Shown in pieces: positions 10,543-19,219 of a DNA stretch of 64,000 nt. The translations under genes and the position numbers were made by a program. Position 1 is the first letter of the stretch, and each line of letters opens with the position of its first letter. The stretch covers positions 310,001 through 374,000 of the forward strand of contig NZ_NISY01000002.1 in NCBI RefSeq assembly GCF_007595705.1. The letters are read 5' to 3'. This DNA is from Streptomyces sp. SAJ15 (GTDB lineage: Bacteria > Actinomycetota > Actinomycetes > Streptomycetales > Streptomycetaceae). The notes under the pieces were generated by a model that did not search any database, was not told where the DNA came from, and saw nothing but the letters and a program-made list of their open reading frames with translations.

Positions 10543-11781
10543 GTGAGCTCGGGCGGGTTGGAGCTGCCCCCTGGCGACGGAGGTTCCGGGGGTGACGGCG
10601 CCACCGACGCGCCACCCGGCGCGGTGTCCCTCGTGCGTCCGGTGGAGATCGGCGCGGAGCTGGACTGGGACACCGACGCCTGGACAGAGGTGCGCACCCG
10701 CGCCCGCCGCGCGGGGCGCGCGTACATCTGGTTGAACCTCGTCGAGCAGCGGCTGCGCGCCGTCGTCTCGGCCGTGCTGCGACCCATCTACGAGCCGGTC
10801 CACGGCGACGACTGGGTGGTGGCGGCCGCCGGGCCGGCGGGCCAGGAGTGGGTGCAGCGCGCGGTGGCCGTGCGGGAGGTCAGCCGCCGCAAGGGCTATC
10901 TGCTGGACCCGGCGGACGACAACGTCATCAGCTTCCTCACCCTCCCGCAGCTGCGGGAGCTGCTGGTCCAGCACTGGCCCTGCTTCGAGCCCTACCTGGA
11001 CGACCGGCGCGACCTGGAGCTGGCCCTGGACGAGCTGGAGGTCACCCGGAACGTGGTCTCCCGCAACCGGGCGCTGTCCCAGACGGTGCTCGCCCAGGCC
11101 GAGCGCGCCTCCGCGCGGCTGCTGGAGATACTCGGCAGCGGCAACGTCTCCCCGTCCGCGAACCGACTGCCCATAGACGCCGTCGAGGACCTGGTGGGCG
11201 ACCGCTACGCCGATGTCGTCGGGGTCCACCCCGACCGGGTCCGGCTGCAGCGCCAGCTCCCCGCCGAGGACCTGTTCGGCAACGCCCGCCGCCTGGACGC
11301 GGTGGGCATCGGCCTCAACCTGCTGGTGCAGAACTACTCGGGGCGGCGGCTGGTCCGGCTCGCCGAGACCGGCTGCCGGGCCCGGCTGCTCTTCCTCAAC
11401 CCGGCCAGTAGCGCGGTCCGCCGCCGGGAGCGGGAACTGGGCCTGAAGAAGGGGGAGATGAGCCGCTCCGTGGAGATGAACATCCTCCACATGCGGCGGG
11501 TCCGCTCCCGGCTCCGCGACCCGGGCGCCTTCGAGATCCACGTCTTCGACGAGACACCCCGCTTCACCGCCTACCTGGTCAACGGCGACGGGTCGGACGG
11601 GCTCGCCATCGTCCAGCCCTATCTGCGCAAGGCGCGCGGCATGGAGGCCCCGGTGCTGGTGCTGCGCGGCGGCACGCCGAACGTGGTGCGGGAGGACCGG
11701 GACGAGATCGAGAACGGACTCTTCGACACCTACCGGGAGGAGTTCGAGGGCGTGTGGGCGGACTCCCGGCCGGTGTCCTGA
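10543..11781 (+). CDS. SAV2148-family HEPN domain protein
   Basis: A 412-aa protein matching the conserved Streptomyces SAV2148 family. The GTG at 10543 (SSGGLELPPG) has GGAAGG about 9 bases upstream and gives the family's usual N terminus; a TTG at 10516 would add nine residues. After an acidic, Gly-rich lead, residues about 45-200 are helical and contain the HEPN-like part (RRAGRAYIWLNLVEQRLRA). The C-terminal half (LDAVGIGLNLLVQNYSGRRLV and FLNPASSAVRRRE) looks like a separate alpha/beta domain. HEPN domains often cleave RNA in toxin or defence systems, but this family is a conserved chromosomal gene and its role is unknown. Confidence 0.85.
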   Translation: MSSGGLELPPGDGGSGGDGATDAPPGAVSLVRPVEIGAELDWDTDAWTEVRTRARRAGRAYIWLNLVEQRLRAVVSAVLRPIYEPVHGDDWVVAAAGPAGQEWVQRAVAVREVSRRKGYLLDPADDNVISFLTLPQLRELLVQHWPCFEPYLDDRRDLELALDELEVTRNVVSRNRALSQTVLAQAERASARLLEILGSGNVSPSANRLPIDAVEDLVGDRYADVVGVHPDRVRLQRQLPAEDLFGNARRLDAVGIGLNLLVQNYSGRRLVRLAETGCRARLLFLNPASSAVRRRERELGLKKGEMSRSVEMNILHMRRVRSRLRDPGAFEIHVFDETPRFTAYLVNGDGSDGLAIVQPYLRKARGMEAPVLVLRGGTPNVVREDRDEIENGLFDTYREEFEGVWADSRPVS

Positions 11782-11941
11782 GCACCCTCCCCGCCGCCCT
11801 GCCGCCGGCCGGTGCCGGAGCCGCCGCCCGGGGGTTCCGGGGCGCCGCGGCCACGCCCCGGCGGCCGGCGGGGCCGCGTTGTCAGTGGTGCGTGCGAGTC
11901 TGATGGACAACCGGGGGAAAGTACCGCGAAGGAGGGCCGCC

Positions 11942-12664
11942 ATGGGCTGGCACCGGGAGCTGCTGATCGGCTTCGATCTTGAGACGACGGGCACCGATCC
12001 GCGTGAGGCGCGGATCGTGACCGCCGCGGTCGTCGAGGTGAAGGCCGGGGAGCCGATCGGGCGACGGGACTGGCTGGCCGATCCGGGCGTGCCCATACCG
12101 GACGACGCCGTCGCCGTGCACGGCATCACCAACGAGCGCGTGGCGGCCCGCGGCCGGCCGGCCGCCGAGGTGGCCGACGAGGTGGCGGACGCGTTGGTCG
12201 GACACTGGCGCGCCGGCGCGCCGGTGGTGGCCTACAACGCGGCCTTCGACCTGAGCCTGCTCACCGCCGAGTTGCGCCGGCACGGGCTGCCGTCGCTGGG
12301 CGACCGGCTGGGTGGAGCCGAGACCGGCCCGGTCGTCGACCCGCTCACCATAGACCGGGCCGTGGACCGCTACCGCCGGGGCAAGCGCACCCTGGAGGCC
12401 GTCTGCCAGGTCTACGGCGTGGTGCTGGACGGCGCGCACGAGGCCGGGGCGGACGCGCTGGCCGCCGCGCGGGTCGCCTTCGCGGTCGCCGAGGCACACC
12501 CGACGGTCGCCGCCATGGAGCCGTGGGAGCTCCACCGCGAGCAGATCGGGTGGTACGCGGAGTGGGCCGCGGGCTATCAGCAGTGGCTGCGCCGCAAGGG
12601 CACACCGGAGGCCGTGGTGGACGGCGGCTGGCCGCTGCGGGGGCCCGCCACGCCGGCGGGCTGA
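11942..12664 (+). CDS. 3'-5' exonuclease of the DnaQ/DEDDh type
   Basis: A 240-aa nuclease starting MGWHREL, with GAAGGAGGG upstream of the ATG. The DEDDh residues are visible: Asp and Glu in IGFDLETTGTD, the second Asp in VAYNAAFDLSLL, and the His and final Asp in HEAGADALAAAR. These coordinate two metal ions for removing nucleotides from DNA or RNA 3' ends. Length suits a stand-alone proofreading-type or RNase T-like exonuclease rather than a DNA polymerase III epsilon subunit with a polymerase-binding tail. Substrate is not evident from the sequence or the neighbours. Confidence 0.88.
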   Translation: MGWHRELLIGFDLETTGTDPREARIVTAAVVEVKAGEPIGRRDWLADPGVPIPDDAVAVHGITNERVAARGRPAAEVADEVADALVGHWRAGAPVVAYNAAFDLSLLTAELRRHGLPSLGDRLGGAETGPVVDPLTIDRAVDRYRRGKRTLEAVCQVYGVVLDGAHEAGADALAAARVAFAVAEAHPTVAAMEPWELHREQIGWYAEWAAGYQQWLRRKGTPEAVVDGGWPLRGPATPAG

Positions 12665-12743
12665 CTCCGAGCGATGAGTCCTCCCGGGCTGGAAGGTCTG
12701 TATCAAGGCCCTACAGGGAGACCATCGGACGAGGAGAGCCACC

Positions 12744-13460
12744 GTGACCGACGACATCAGCGACATCCAGCCCGAACACCACCACCCCGGAAATGGCGAT
12801 ATGGGCGAGAAGCCTGTTATCGGCGGCACGGCGGAAGAGGTGGAAGGGGGTGTCGTCCCCATCGACCTCGGGCCCGCGACGCGCGGGGTGGCCGCGCTGT
12901 TGGACGGCGTCACCGACGCGCTGCTGCCGGCCCGCACACCGTGTGCGGAGTATCCGGTGGCGGCGCTGCTGGACCACCTGATGGATCTGACGGTGGCCTT
13001 CCGGCACGCGGCGCGGAAAACCGAATGGATCCCGCGCGGGTCCGGCGGCGGCGCGGAGTCGACGCCCCCCGGGGCGCCGCGCGCCTCGGCGGGCCGGCTG
13101 GACCCCCGGTGGCGCGATCTGCTGCCGCGGCGGTTGGACGAGCTGGCGGCCGCCTGGCGTGACCCCGCCGCGTGGACCGGCACGGCCGAGGCGGGAGGAG
13201 TGACCCTGCCGGCCGAGGCGATGGGCATCGTGGCCCTGGACGAGGTGCTCATCCACGGGTGGGACCTCGCGCGGGCGACGGGTCAGCCGTACGAGCCCGA
13301 CCGGGGCAGCGTCGAGGCCGTCTTCGGGATGCTCGAGGAGACGGCGAGCGAGGAGGGGGTGGCGGGCATGTTCGGGCCCGCGGTGACGGTTCCGGACGAC
13401 GCCCCCCTGTGGGACCGGGCCCTGGGGCTCACCGGCCGCGACCCGTCGTGGACGCCCTGA
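12744..13460 (+). CDS. TIGR03086-like (mycothiol-type maleylpyruvate isomerase N-domain) metal-binding protein
   Basis: A 238-aa protein starting at GTG 12744 after GAGGAGAG. The core from about residue 40 (GPATRGVAALLDGVTDALL through CAEYPVAALLDHLMDL to VALDEVLIHGWDLARATGQP) matches the DinB/MDMPI helical fold found in TIGR03086 proteins. The His in LLDHLMDL and those in VLIHGWDLA are the likely metal ligands. The first about 38 residues (HHHP-containing, acidic) are variable. Family members include mycothiol-dependent isomerases and many proteins of unknown role; no substrate can be assigned here. Confidence 0.75.
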   Translation: MTDDISDIQPEHHHPGNGDMGEKPVIGGTAEEVEGGVVPIDLGPATRGVAALLDGVTDALLPARTPCAEYPVAALLDHLMDLTVAFRHAARKTEWIPRGSGGGAESTPPGAPRASAGRLDPRWRDLLPRRLDELAAAWRDPAAWTGTAEAGGVTLPAEAMGIVALDEVLIHGWDLARATGQPYEPDRGSVEAVFGMLEETASEEGVAGMFGPAVTVPDDAPLWDRALGLTGRDPSWTP

Positions 13461-13544
13461 GTCCATCGGCGGGCGACGAGGAGGTCCGGCGGGGGCCGAC
13501 GCCGCGGCGGGGCGCGGGGTCGACCGCCGGCGGGCCTCGGAGGC

Positions 13545-13862
13545 TCACGCGCGGATCCTGAGCACGGTGTCGTCGCAGTGCAGGATCTCCACCTCCCGAT
13601 CCGGGCGTTCGGAGTCGGCGAAGGAGGCCACGAACCGTCGGCCGTCCGTCGTCCGCCACCGCCCGGCCGCCGTGGCCGGCGCGTCGCCGCGCCCGATCGG
13701 GTGATCGACGAAGGTCCCGTCCGGTCTGAACTCCAGCGCCCTGCGGCCGCGCGCCAGCGGAAAGTCATAGTCGGTCGGCCGATAGACCGCCACGCCTTCG
13801 GTGTCCTCCTCAAAGGAATGCACCCATCGCCGGAAAAGGCAGTCAGACGATTGACGTGTCAT
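13545..13862 (-). CDS. Small hypothetical protein, possibly lipocalin-like beta fold
   Basis: A 105-aa protein (MTRQSSDCLF) on the minus strand, convergent with the preceding gene. It is rich in alternating hydrophobic strands: RWVHSFEEDTEGVAVYRP, then ALEFRPDGTFVDHPIG, then AAGRWRTTDGRRF, ending with EILHCDDTVLRIRA. The pattern of a WxHSxEED start followed by an FRPDGTF strand and a GRW strand recurs in small lipocalin-like hypothetical proteins, but I cannot name the family. Its upstream region is an unusually AT-rich island. No signal peptide is seen. Confidence 0.6.
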   Translation of the reverse strand: MTRQSSDCLFRRWVHSFEEDTEGVAVYRPTDYDFPLARGRRALEFRPDGTFVDHPIGRGDAPATAAGRWRTTDGRRFVASFADSERPDREVEILHCDDTVLRIRA

Positions 13863-13909
13863 AATTAGTCCGCTTTCAGGGTAACTTGCCGTAGATCTTA
13901 GGCTGTGTC

Positions 13910-13925
13910 TACACTTTTAAGTGTA
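13910..13925. promoter_or_regulatory. Palindromic operator-like site in an AT-rich island
   Basis: TACACTT and AAGTGTA form perfect 7-bp arms around TT. The site sits in a 65-bp stretch (about 13861-13925) that is far richer in A and T than the surroundings, 77 bp upstream of the M43 protease start and 48 bp upstream of the divergent small gene, a good position for a repressor site serving either gene. Confidence 0.45.
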
Positions 13926-14001
13926 TGGGTCCGCGGTAGTCCGCACCGGGCCCGCGCCTCCCATGAGCAGTGAATTCCTTGAAGCATGAAGGAGGTGCGG
14001 C

Positions 14002-14967
14002 ATGCCAGAAACCGAAGAGTTCACCGGCCTCGAACGCGGGCAGTACTGCGGAACGATGGCCCTCCACCGCCGGCTGCTGGAGCGGGACGGGGAGTACGCC
14101 GCGAATCGCACGGTGATCGAGAACCACGCCTTCGCGTTCGCCACCGGGGAGCTGACCTCGGGCAGGACCGCTGTCACCAAGATCCCCGTCGTTGTCCACG
14201 TCGTGTTCAACACCGACGAACAGAACGTCAGCGACGAGCAGATCCACAGTCAGATAACCGCGCTCAACCAGGACTTCCGGAAGGCCAATCCGGATGTCAG
14301 CAAGGTGCCCGCGGTGTGGCAGCCGATCGCCGCCGACAGCCTCATCGAGTTCGAGCTGGCCACCACCGATCCGCAGGGGCAGCCCACCAACGGCATCACG
14401 CGTACGCAGACCCAGAAGGAGAAGTTCGATTCGGAAGACGACTCCGTCAAGTTCCCCGCGAAGGGCGGAGTGGCCGCCTGGCCAGCCGACCGCTATCTGA
14501 ACCTCTGGGTCTGTCAGGTGTTCAGCAGCGCGATCGGCGGCACCCTGCTGGGCTACGCCCAGTTCCCGGGTGGTCCGCCCGAAACCGATGGTGTCGTCAT
14601 CAACTACAAGGCGTTCGGCACCACCGGCACCGCGAGCGCGCCGTTCGACCTCGGCCGCACCGCCACGCACGAGGTCGGGCACTGGCTCAACCTGCGCCAC
14701 ATCTGGGGCGACGACTTCGACGGTTGCAGCGGTAGCGACTTCGTCGCCGACACCCCCAACCAGGGCGGCGAGAACACGGGGATGCCGACCTTCCCCAAGA
14801 TCTCGTGCAACAACGGGCCGCACGGCGACATGTTCGTCAACTACATGGACTACACCGACGACGCCGGGATGTTCATGTTCACCCGGGGCCAGGTGACCCG
14901 GATGGAGGCCACCCTGGACGGCTTCCGTTCATCCTTCAACGGCTCGGGAGGCGGCGGTCGCGGCTAG
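14002..14967 (+). CDS. M43 (pappalysin/cytophagalysin)-type zinc metalloprotease without a signal peptide
   Basis: A 321-aa metalloprotease with a strong GGAGGT ribosome binding site. The metzincin zinc motif is [11 protein letters not shown], giving ligands His223, His227 and His233 with catalytic Glu224. A Met-turn follows in NYMDYTDD (Met282). Four Cys residues in the C-terminal third and mid-domain (for example [24 protein letters not shown]) could form disulfides, as in secreted relatives. However, the N terminus ([16 protein letters not shown]) is acidic with no hydrophobic export signal. The first about 60 residues could be a propeptide. Function would be protein cleavage outside the cell if exported by another route; the target is unknown. 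Confidence 0.85.
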   Translation: MPETEEFTGLERGQYCGTMALHRRLLERDGEYAANRTVIENHAFAFATGELTSGRTAVTKIPVVVHVVFNTDEQNVSDEQIHSQITALNQDFRKANPDVSKVPAVWQPIAADSLIEFELATTDPQGQPTNGITRTQTQKEKFDSEDDSVKFPAKGGVAAWPADRYLNLWVCQVFSSAIGGTLLGYAQFPGGPPETDGVVINYKAFGTTGTASAPFDLGRTATHEVGHWLNLRHIWGDDFDGCSGSDFVADTPNQGGENTGMPTFPKISCNNGPHGDMFVNYMDYTDDAGMFMFTRGQVTRMEATLDGFRSSFNGSGGGGRG

Positions 14968-15012
14968 CGTGCCGGGGGGGGGGTGGCCCGGGCGTCGGGA
15001 CCACGGCGTGGA

Positions 15013-15954
15013 TCAGAACGGGTGCCAGCGCACCGTCGCGTCGCCCTCGCGCAGTGAGGCGATCCGGCGGTCGAACTCCCTCCGTGCCGCCGGGTTGCCC
15101 GGGGCGTGCTGTGCCACCCAGGCGCAGCTGGCGGTCTCGCGGGCGCCGCGCAGCAGGGCGCACCCGTCCCAGTCGCGCACGTCCCAGCCGTACGCCACGA
15201 CGAAGTCGTCGTAGGCGGCCGGATCGAGCCCGTACCGGTCGCGGGAGAGCGCCATCACGACCAGGTCGTGCTCCCGCAGGTCTGCCGAGAAGGTCTCCAG
15301 GTCCAGCAGCACCGGGCCGTCCGGGCCGACGTGCACATTGCGCGGCAGCGCGTCGCCGTGGATGGGGCCGAGCGGAAGGTGCGGGGTCAGCTCGGCGACG
15401 CCGGCCGCGAAGTCGTCCCGGCGGGCGCGCAGACAGGCGGCGTCCGCCGGGTCGATCGCGTCGCCCGCGAGTCGCAGCCAGCGCTCGACCCCGCCCAGCA
15501 GCTCCCGGCGCGGCAGCTCGAAGGGCGGCGCGGGCAGCGCGTGGACGAGCCGGAGCAGCTTCGCCAGGTCGCGCGGTCCGGCCGGGCGCACCGCCGCCGG
15601 CAGCCGCTCCCAGAAGGTGACGAGGTGCCCGTCGCAGGCCAGCGGCTGGTCCGCGCCCCATGGCGCGGGGCGTGCCGTGGGCAGTTCCTCGGCCGCGAGC
15701 CACTCGGCGACCCGGAGTTCCCGCTCGGCGCGGTCCCGGGCGTGCGCGTCGGCGGTGCGGCTGATGCGGACCACGAGGTCCGGGCGGTCGGGCCGCTCGA
15801 CGGCGAAGACGGCGTTCTCGCCGAAGGCCAGCAGCCGGGCATGACCGCCCTCGTGCCGGGGCAGCGGCACCGCCTTCGTGAGCACCGCGCGCGCCCGCTC
15901 CTCGGTGAACGCCACCGTGCCCCCGGACTCCGCCCCTCCCGCGGTCTCGGTCAC
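15013..15954 (-). CDS. APH/choline-kinase-like phosphotransferase
   Basis: A 313-aa kinase-fold protein of the aminoglycoside phosphotransferase (APH) superfamily, starting at GTG 15954 with GAGAGG upstream. The catalytic loop is HGDALPRNVHV (Brenner motif HGDxxxxN) and the metal-binding Asp follows in LLDLETFS. The N-lobe shows FGENAVFAVERP and LVVRISR, the latter carrying an Arg where a Lys is common. Substrate could be an antibiotic or an endogenous small molecule. It lies next to relics of macrolide resistance, but APH-type kinases are common in Streptomyces and the proximity alone does not prove a resistance role. Confidence 0.8.
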   Translation of the reverse strand: MTETAGGAESGGTVAFTEERARAVLTKAVPLPRHEGGHARLLAFGENAVFAVERPDRPDLVVRISRTADAHARDRAERELRVAEWLAAEELPTARPAPWGADQPLACDGHLVTFWERLPAAVRPAGPRDLAKLLRLVHALPAPPFELPRRELLGGVERWLRLAGDAIDPADAACLRARRDDFAAGVAELTPHLPLGPIHGDALPRNVHVGPDGPVLLDLETFSADLREHDLVVMALSRDRYGLDPAAYDDFVVAYGWDVRDWDGCALLRGARETASCAWVAQHAPGNPAARREFDRRIASLREGDATVRWHPF

Positions 15955-16053
15955 GCCCCGCCCCTCTCGCCGTTCCGCCTGATCGGCCCCAGTCTCGCAC
16001 TCCGGGACCCGGCCGCCGGGCGGGGGCCGGGGTGATCGGAATTCGATTGCACG

Positions 16054-16437
16054 AGACGTATCGTCTTGTTTGCCCTCCGGTCGCACGCCGACCGCGTCGA
16101 CGAGACCGTGTACACCTTCGTCGGCGCCTGCCAGGGCGCCCGGGACGAGACCGAGTGGCGCCGTCCCGCCGCGGCCGCCCAGGACAAGGTGCTGCTGATC
16201 TCGCTCGGCTCGACCTGGACCAGGGAGCCGGACTTCTACCGCGCCTGCGTGGCGGCGTTCGGCGGGCTGCCGGGCTGGCACGTGGTGCTCCAGATCGGCG
16301 CGCACGTCGACCCGGCGGAGCTCGGCGAGATCCCGGACAACATCGAGGTCCACCGCTGGGTGCCGCAGCTGAGCATCCTCCGGCAGGCCGACGCCTTCAT
16401 CACCCACGCCGGCGCCGGCGGCAGCCAGGACGGCGGG
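16054..16437 (+). pseudogene. Relic of a macrolide glycosyltransferase (OleD/MGT-like), middle part only
   Basis: About 128 codons read in one frame match the start of the C-terminal, UDP-sugar-binding domain of OleD/MgtA-type macrolide glycosyltransferases: [20 protein letters not shown], then [10 protein letters not shown], then [28 protein letters not shown] and [10 protein letters not shown]. The match stops abruptly at both ends: the first half of the enzyme and the last about 80 residues, including the rest of the donor site, are missing. No in-frame stop interrupts the retained part. No proper start codon with a ribosome binding site is present. Intact homologues inactivate macrolides by 2'-O-glycosylation. 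It lies close to an intact erm gene, as lrm and mgt do in S. lividans, which suggests a decayed resistance locus. Confidence 0.82.
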
Positions 16438-16479
16438 CGCACCGGCCGCGCGTGGACCACCGCGCACGGCGGGCGCCGG

Positions 16480-16536
16480 CCGCCGGGATTGGCTCAGTGG
16501 AATCGGTGCCGCCGGGATCGGCTCAGTGGAATCGGG
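16480..16536. repeat. 29-bp tandem duplication over the stop codon of the DUF6528-like gene
   Basis: A near-identical unit (CCGCCGGGAT, T or C, GGCTCAGTGGAATCGG) occurs at 16480-16507 and 16509-16536, 29 bp apart. Each copy carries the minus-strand codons for RFH followed by TGA; the gene uses the copy at 16523-16525 as its stop, so the other copy is a spare stop region in the 3' flank. Confidence 0.85.
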
Positions 16537-17530
16537 TCGTCACGATGCGCGCCTTGTAGATCTGGGCCTTCGACTTCCTCCGGTGACCGCCGGAGGAGAA
16601 GTACACGGTGTCGTCGCCGAACCGATCGTCTTTTGTCCCGCTCGAGTCCCGGGTCCACATCGCCTGGCCCGACGCGTGGATCACATACGACTTGACCAGC
16701 TTGCTGGCGGGCTGGCGGTACCAGACCGTCCCCTTCTCCCGGGTCCTGCGGTCCACCCAGTACACGCCGTTGGTGTCGGTGATCAGGAGACGCCGTGGGT
16801 CGGCGTAGTCGGGCTGCACATCGTGGCCGTGGTGCTTGCCCTCCGGCACCCCCCTGCGCAGGTCGATGTCCCGGCCCACCTTGCGCAGCCGACAGGCGCG
16901 CAGGCTGCCCACGACCTCGTAGCTGCGCAGGATCGGGCCGCCGATCACCCACAGCAGCTTGAGCCGGTCGTCCCACAGCACCCCGTGCGGCTCCTTCAGC
17001 GCGCCCAGGTCGCGGGCGTGAAGCGTCTGCACCTCCCGGAGCGTGCCCACGTCGCTGCTCTTGGGGCCGAAGACGTGCAGCGCGCCGCGTGACCCCGCGA
17101 CGACCACGGCGAGTCTGTCCGGCACCCGCTCGATGCTGTGCGGATAGCTGCTGACGGGCGCCTCCCACAGCAGGTCGCCGTGGCCGAGCCGGCTGCCCCA
17201 GCGGCCGAACCGGACGATCCCGGCCCGGCCGTTGCCCGGCCGGCCCGCGGTCATCAGCACGAGCGTGCCGTACCGCCGGGTGTCGCGGAACCGGATCTCG
17301 AACGGGTTGTCCCAGCCGGTGCGGCCGTCGCCCGGGTCGAAGACCCAGTCGACGGTCGAGTTGTTCCACCGCTCCGTGCGGTCGTAGACCAGGAACCGGT
17401 TGGAGTGCTGCTCGCAGATCGCCACCGGGAAGTCGACCGGAGCGGCGTTCGCGGCGCCGCCGAGCCAGCTTCCCACCGGTACCGCGGCCGCCCCGGCCAC
17501 GGCCCCGCGCAACAGGATCCGCCTCTTCAT
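16523..17530 (-). CDS. Tat-exported beta-propeller-like protein (DUF6528-like)
   Basis: A 335-aa secreted protein. The N terminus [30 protein letters not shown] is a Tat-type signal with an Arg pair, a hydrophobic core and an ANAA cleavage site near residue 29. The mature part begins with [17 protein letters not shown], a strand typical of DUF6528 proteins, and goes on with repeated propeller-like blades (for example [61 protein letters not shown]). I cannot assign a ligand or activity. It separates the glycosyltransferase relic from erm, and its 3' end is duplicated. Confidence 0.7.
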   Translation of the reverse strand: MKRRILLRGAVAGAAAVPVGSWLGGAANAAPVDFPVAICEQHSNRFLVYDRTERWNNSTVDWVFDPGDGRTGWDNPFEIRFRDTRRYGTLVLMTAGRPGNGRAGIVRFGRWGSRLGHGDLLWEAPVSSYPHSIERVPDRLAVVVAGSRGALHVFGPKSSDVGTLREVQTLHARDLGALKEPHGVLWDDRLKLLWVIGGPILRSYEVVGSLRACRLRKVGRDIDLRRGVPEGKHHGHDVQPDYADPRRLLITDTNGVYWVDRRTREKGTVWYRQPASKLVKSYVIHASGQAMWTRDSSGTKDDRFGDDTVYFSSGGHRRKSKAQIYKARIVTTRFH

Positions 17531-17609
17531 GCGTTTTCCCTCCCGAGGGCGGGAGCGCCCCCGCGTCGCCCCGCCCCAGGAGATGTGCCGACCCGCCGGA
17601 CGGGTTCCC

Positions 17610-18455
17610 TCAGCGGCGCGACACCGCGCGGTACAGCGTGAGCCACTGATCGGGCGTCACCTGCGCCACCACCACATCGCGGCGCAGCCCCGCCCGGTGG
17701 AACGCATCGTCCAGCCTCCGGGTCGGGCAGGCGCGCCGCAGCGAGGCGTGCAGACTGCCGCCGACCCCGGAGAAGCCGAGGTCGACCAGGCGCGCGTACG
17801 CCGCCCGGTCCGTCGACGTGCCGAGCAGCGGCTCCGGTCGCCGGGTCAGCCGCAACAGGCCACCGTCCACGCGCGGCACCGGTCGGAAGGCGGTGCGCGC
17901 CACCCGGCCGCACAGCCGCCACTCGACCTCCGGCCAGCTCCGCACGGTCAGCAGGGACCAACGGCCGTAGTCGCCCGAGCGCTTGCGGGCGTACTCCCAC
18001 TGCGTGAGCAGGGTCGCCGAGGTCAAGCGGGGGGCCCGCAGACACCACCGGACGACCTCGGAGGTGCGGGCGTAGGGCACGTTGGCCACCACCGCGAACG
18101 GGGTGTCGGGGGCGACGGCGGTGAGGAAGTCCTGTCGCACCACCCGCACCTGCGGATACGGCCGCAGCCGCGTCCGCAGTCCGTCGATGAGATGGTGGTC
18201 GACCTCGTAGGCCACCAGGGTGCGGCAGTGCGGCGCGAGCGCCTCGGTGAGCACGCCGCGCCCCGCGCCCACCTCGATGAGCAGATCGGTGGGGCGAGGG
18301 CGCGCGAGGCGCACCAGGCGTTCCACGACGCGGGGGTCGACCAGGAAGTTCTGGGAGAGCGTGCGCCGGGCGCGGTCGCGCTCGGCGCGACGGGGCTCCC
18401 CGGCGGGGTGTCGATCGGGGGTGTTCCGGGTGGTGTCGTGCTGGATGCGGGCCAC
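17610..18455 (-). CDS. erm: 23S rRNA (adenine-N6) methyltransferase, Erm family
   Basis: A 281-aa SAM-dependent methylase predicted to modify the adenine equivalent to E. coli A2058 in 23S rRNA, giving macrolide-lincosamide-streptogramin resistance. Start is GTG 18455 with AAAGGA 9 bases upstream. Family motifs: TLSQNFLVD (residues 32-40), SAM motif I EVGAGRGVLTEALA (61-74), an acidic loop in VAYEVD, and motif IV NVPYARTSEVV (125-135), the target-adenine pocket. The Arg-rich N-terminal extension (residues 1-31) is typical of Streptomyces Erm proteins, and mono- versus dimethylation cannot be told from sequence. A long leader with a strong hairpin lies upstream, compatible with inducible control by attenuation. 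Confidence 0.9.
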   Translation of the reverse strand: MARIQHDTTRNTPDRHPAGEPRRAERDRARRTLSQNFLVDPRVVERLVRLARPRPTDLLIEVGAGRGVLTEALAPHCRTLVAYEVDHHLIDGLRTRLRPYPQVRVVRQDFLTAVAPDTPFAVVANVPYARTSEVVRWCLRAPRLTSATLLTQWEYARKRSGDYGRWSLLTVRSWPEVEWRLCGRVARTAFRPVPRVDGGLLRLTRRPEPLLGTSTDRAAYARLVDLGFSGVGGSLHASLRRACPTRRLDDAFHRAGLRRDVVVAQVTPDQWLTLYRAVSRR

Positions 18456-19219
18456 GGCCGGCGGTCCTTTCGGAGCCGGACGGGTGGCGGCGCGAACGCG
18501 GCGCGGAACGGCGTGACGGCACGGGCCCGCGCGTCGCGTCGGGGCGCCGTGTCAGGGCACGGAACGGCGTGGGTCGGGCCTCGCCACCCGTCCGGAACGA
18601 GTGATTCCTGGACGGACGGGGGCCCTGGCGGCTCGGCGGCTCAGGGGATGACTGGGCGGGTCCGGGCCGGCCAGGGCACCGGGCCACGCCGCGGGCGGCG
18701 GGTCGACGGAAGAAAGGCGCACGCACGCGCCACCCCGGCGAGGCCGTGGGTGGGGAACCGGGTGAAGACGCCGATGCCGGGACTGCCGCCCATCGGTGAA
18801 CTCCTCCCGTACGTGCGCCGAACCGCCCTCGCCGGCTTGTCGGCAGGGGCGCGGAAGCGCGACTGGACGCGCGGCGGGGAGCGCCACGCGACGAGTGGAC
18901 CGTACGACTCCGACGAGTGGACCGCAATCGGATTACGGCCCCGAGGATGAGCGGCGCGGCCGAGCGCATCGTCAGGGTGGGAGCGCCGCGGACCCCTGCC
19001 GCTTTGCCCGCGTTCGGTGGACTTCGTTGATTCGCAAGGACGTTGCGTATGTCACACCGGCCCCAGGAGTCGTCCCGGAGCTTGAAATCGGGGCCGCTCA
19101 TCGGACAGGGTTTCGAGTCAATCCGGAGCGGAACTCCTTGCGTTCCGGGTGGAGTTGCGACGTCTCGATACGGTCGCGGCTCGACTTCCCCCCACAACCT
19201 CACGAGGAGGAACCTCGTC
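18456..19219. other. Long intergenic region upstream of erm and of the S8 protease
   Basis: About 760 bp without a convincing gene; the open frames seen are GC-bias artefacts. It must hold the leftward erm promoter/leader and the rightward protease promoter. A direct repeat GGAACGGCGTG occurs at 18508-18518 and 18561-18571. A TTGATT...TATGTC pair around 19025-19052 is a weak promoter candidate for the protease. Confidence 0.5.
18588..18615 (-). promoter_or_regulatory. Strong hairpin in the erm 5' region (candidate attenuator)
   Basis: CCGTCCGGAA (18588-18597) pairs with TTCCTGGACGG (18605-18615), ten base pairs with a single bulged T and a 7-base loop. It is about 135 bases upstream of the erm start. 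Many erm genes are induced through alternative leader hairpins, so an attenuator role is plausible but not shown. Confidence 0.4.

Noticed and set aside
10543-11781. HEPN domain protein considered as a toxin or defence gene.
   Set aside because: The family is a conserved Streptomyces chromosomal gene with no adjacent MNT antitoxin or defence genes.
8752-12132. An 1,126-codon open frame on the minus strand opposite the amine-oxidase-like, HEPN and exonuclease genes.
   Set aside because: It runs opposite three well-supported genes and has the same GC-bias composition; no conserved motif.
14974-14984. Run of about ten G residues after the M43 gene.
   Set aside because: A single homopolymer between convergent genes; nothing indicates function and it may vary by slippage or sequencing.
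16054-16066. AGACG-TAT-CGTCT palindrome resembling a TetR-type operator.
   Set aside because: It overlaps codons that still match the glycosyltransferase relic (RIVLF), so the symmetry is more simply explained as coding sequence.
15013-18455. Possibility that this region is part of an antibiotic biosynthetic cluster.
   Set aside because: Resistance-type genes are present but there are no polyketide, peptide or tailoring biosynthetic genes in the window.
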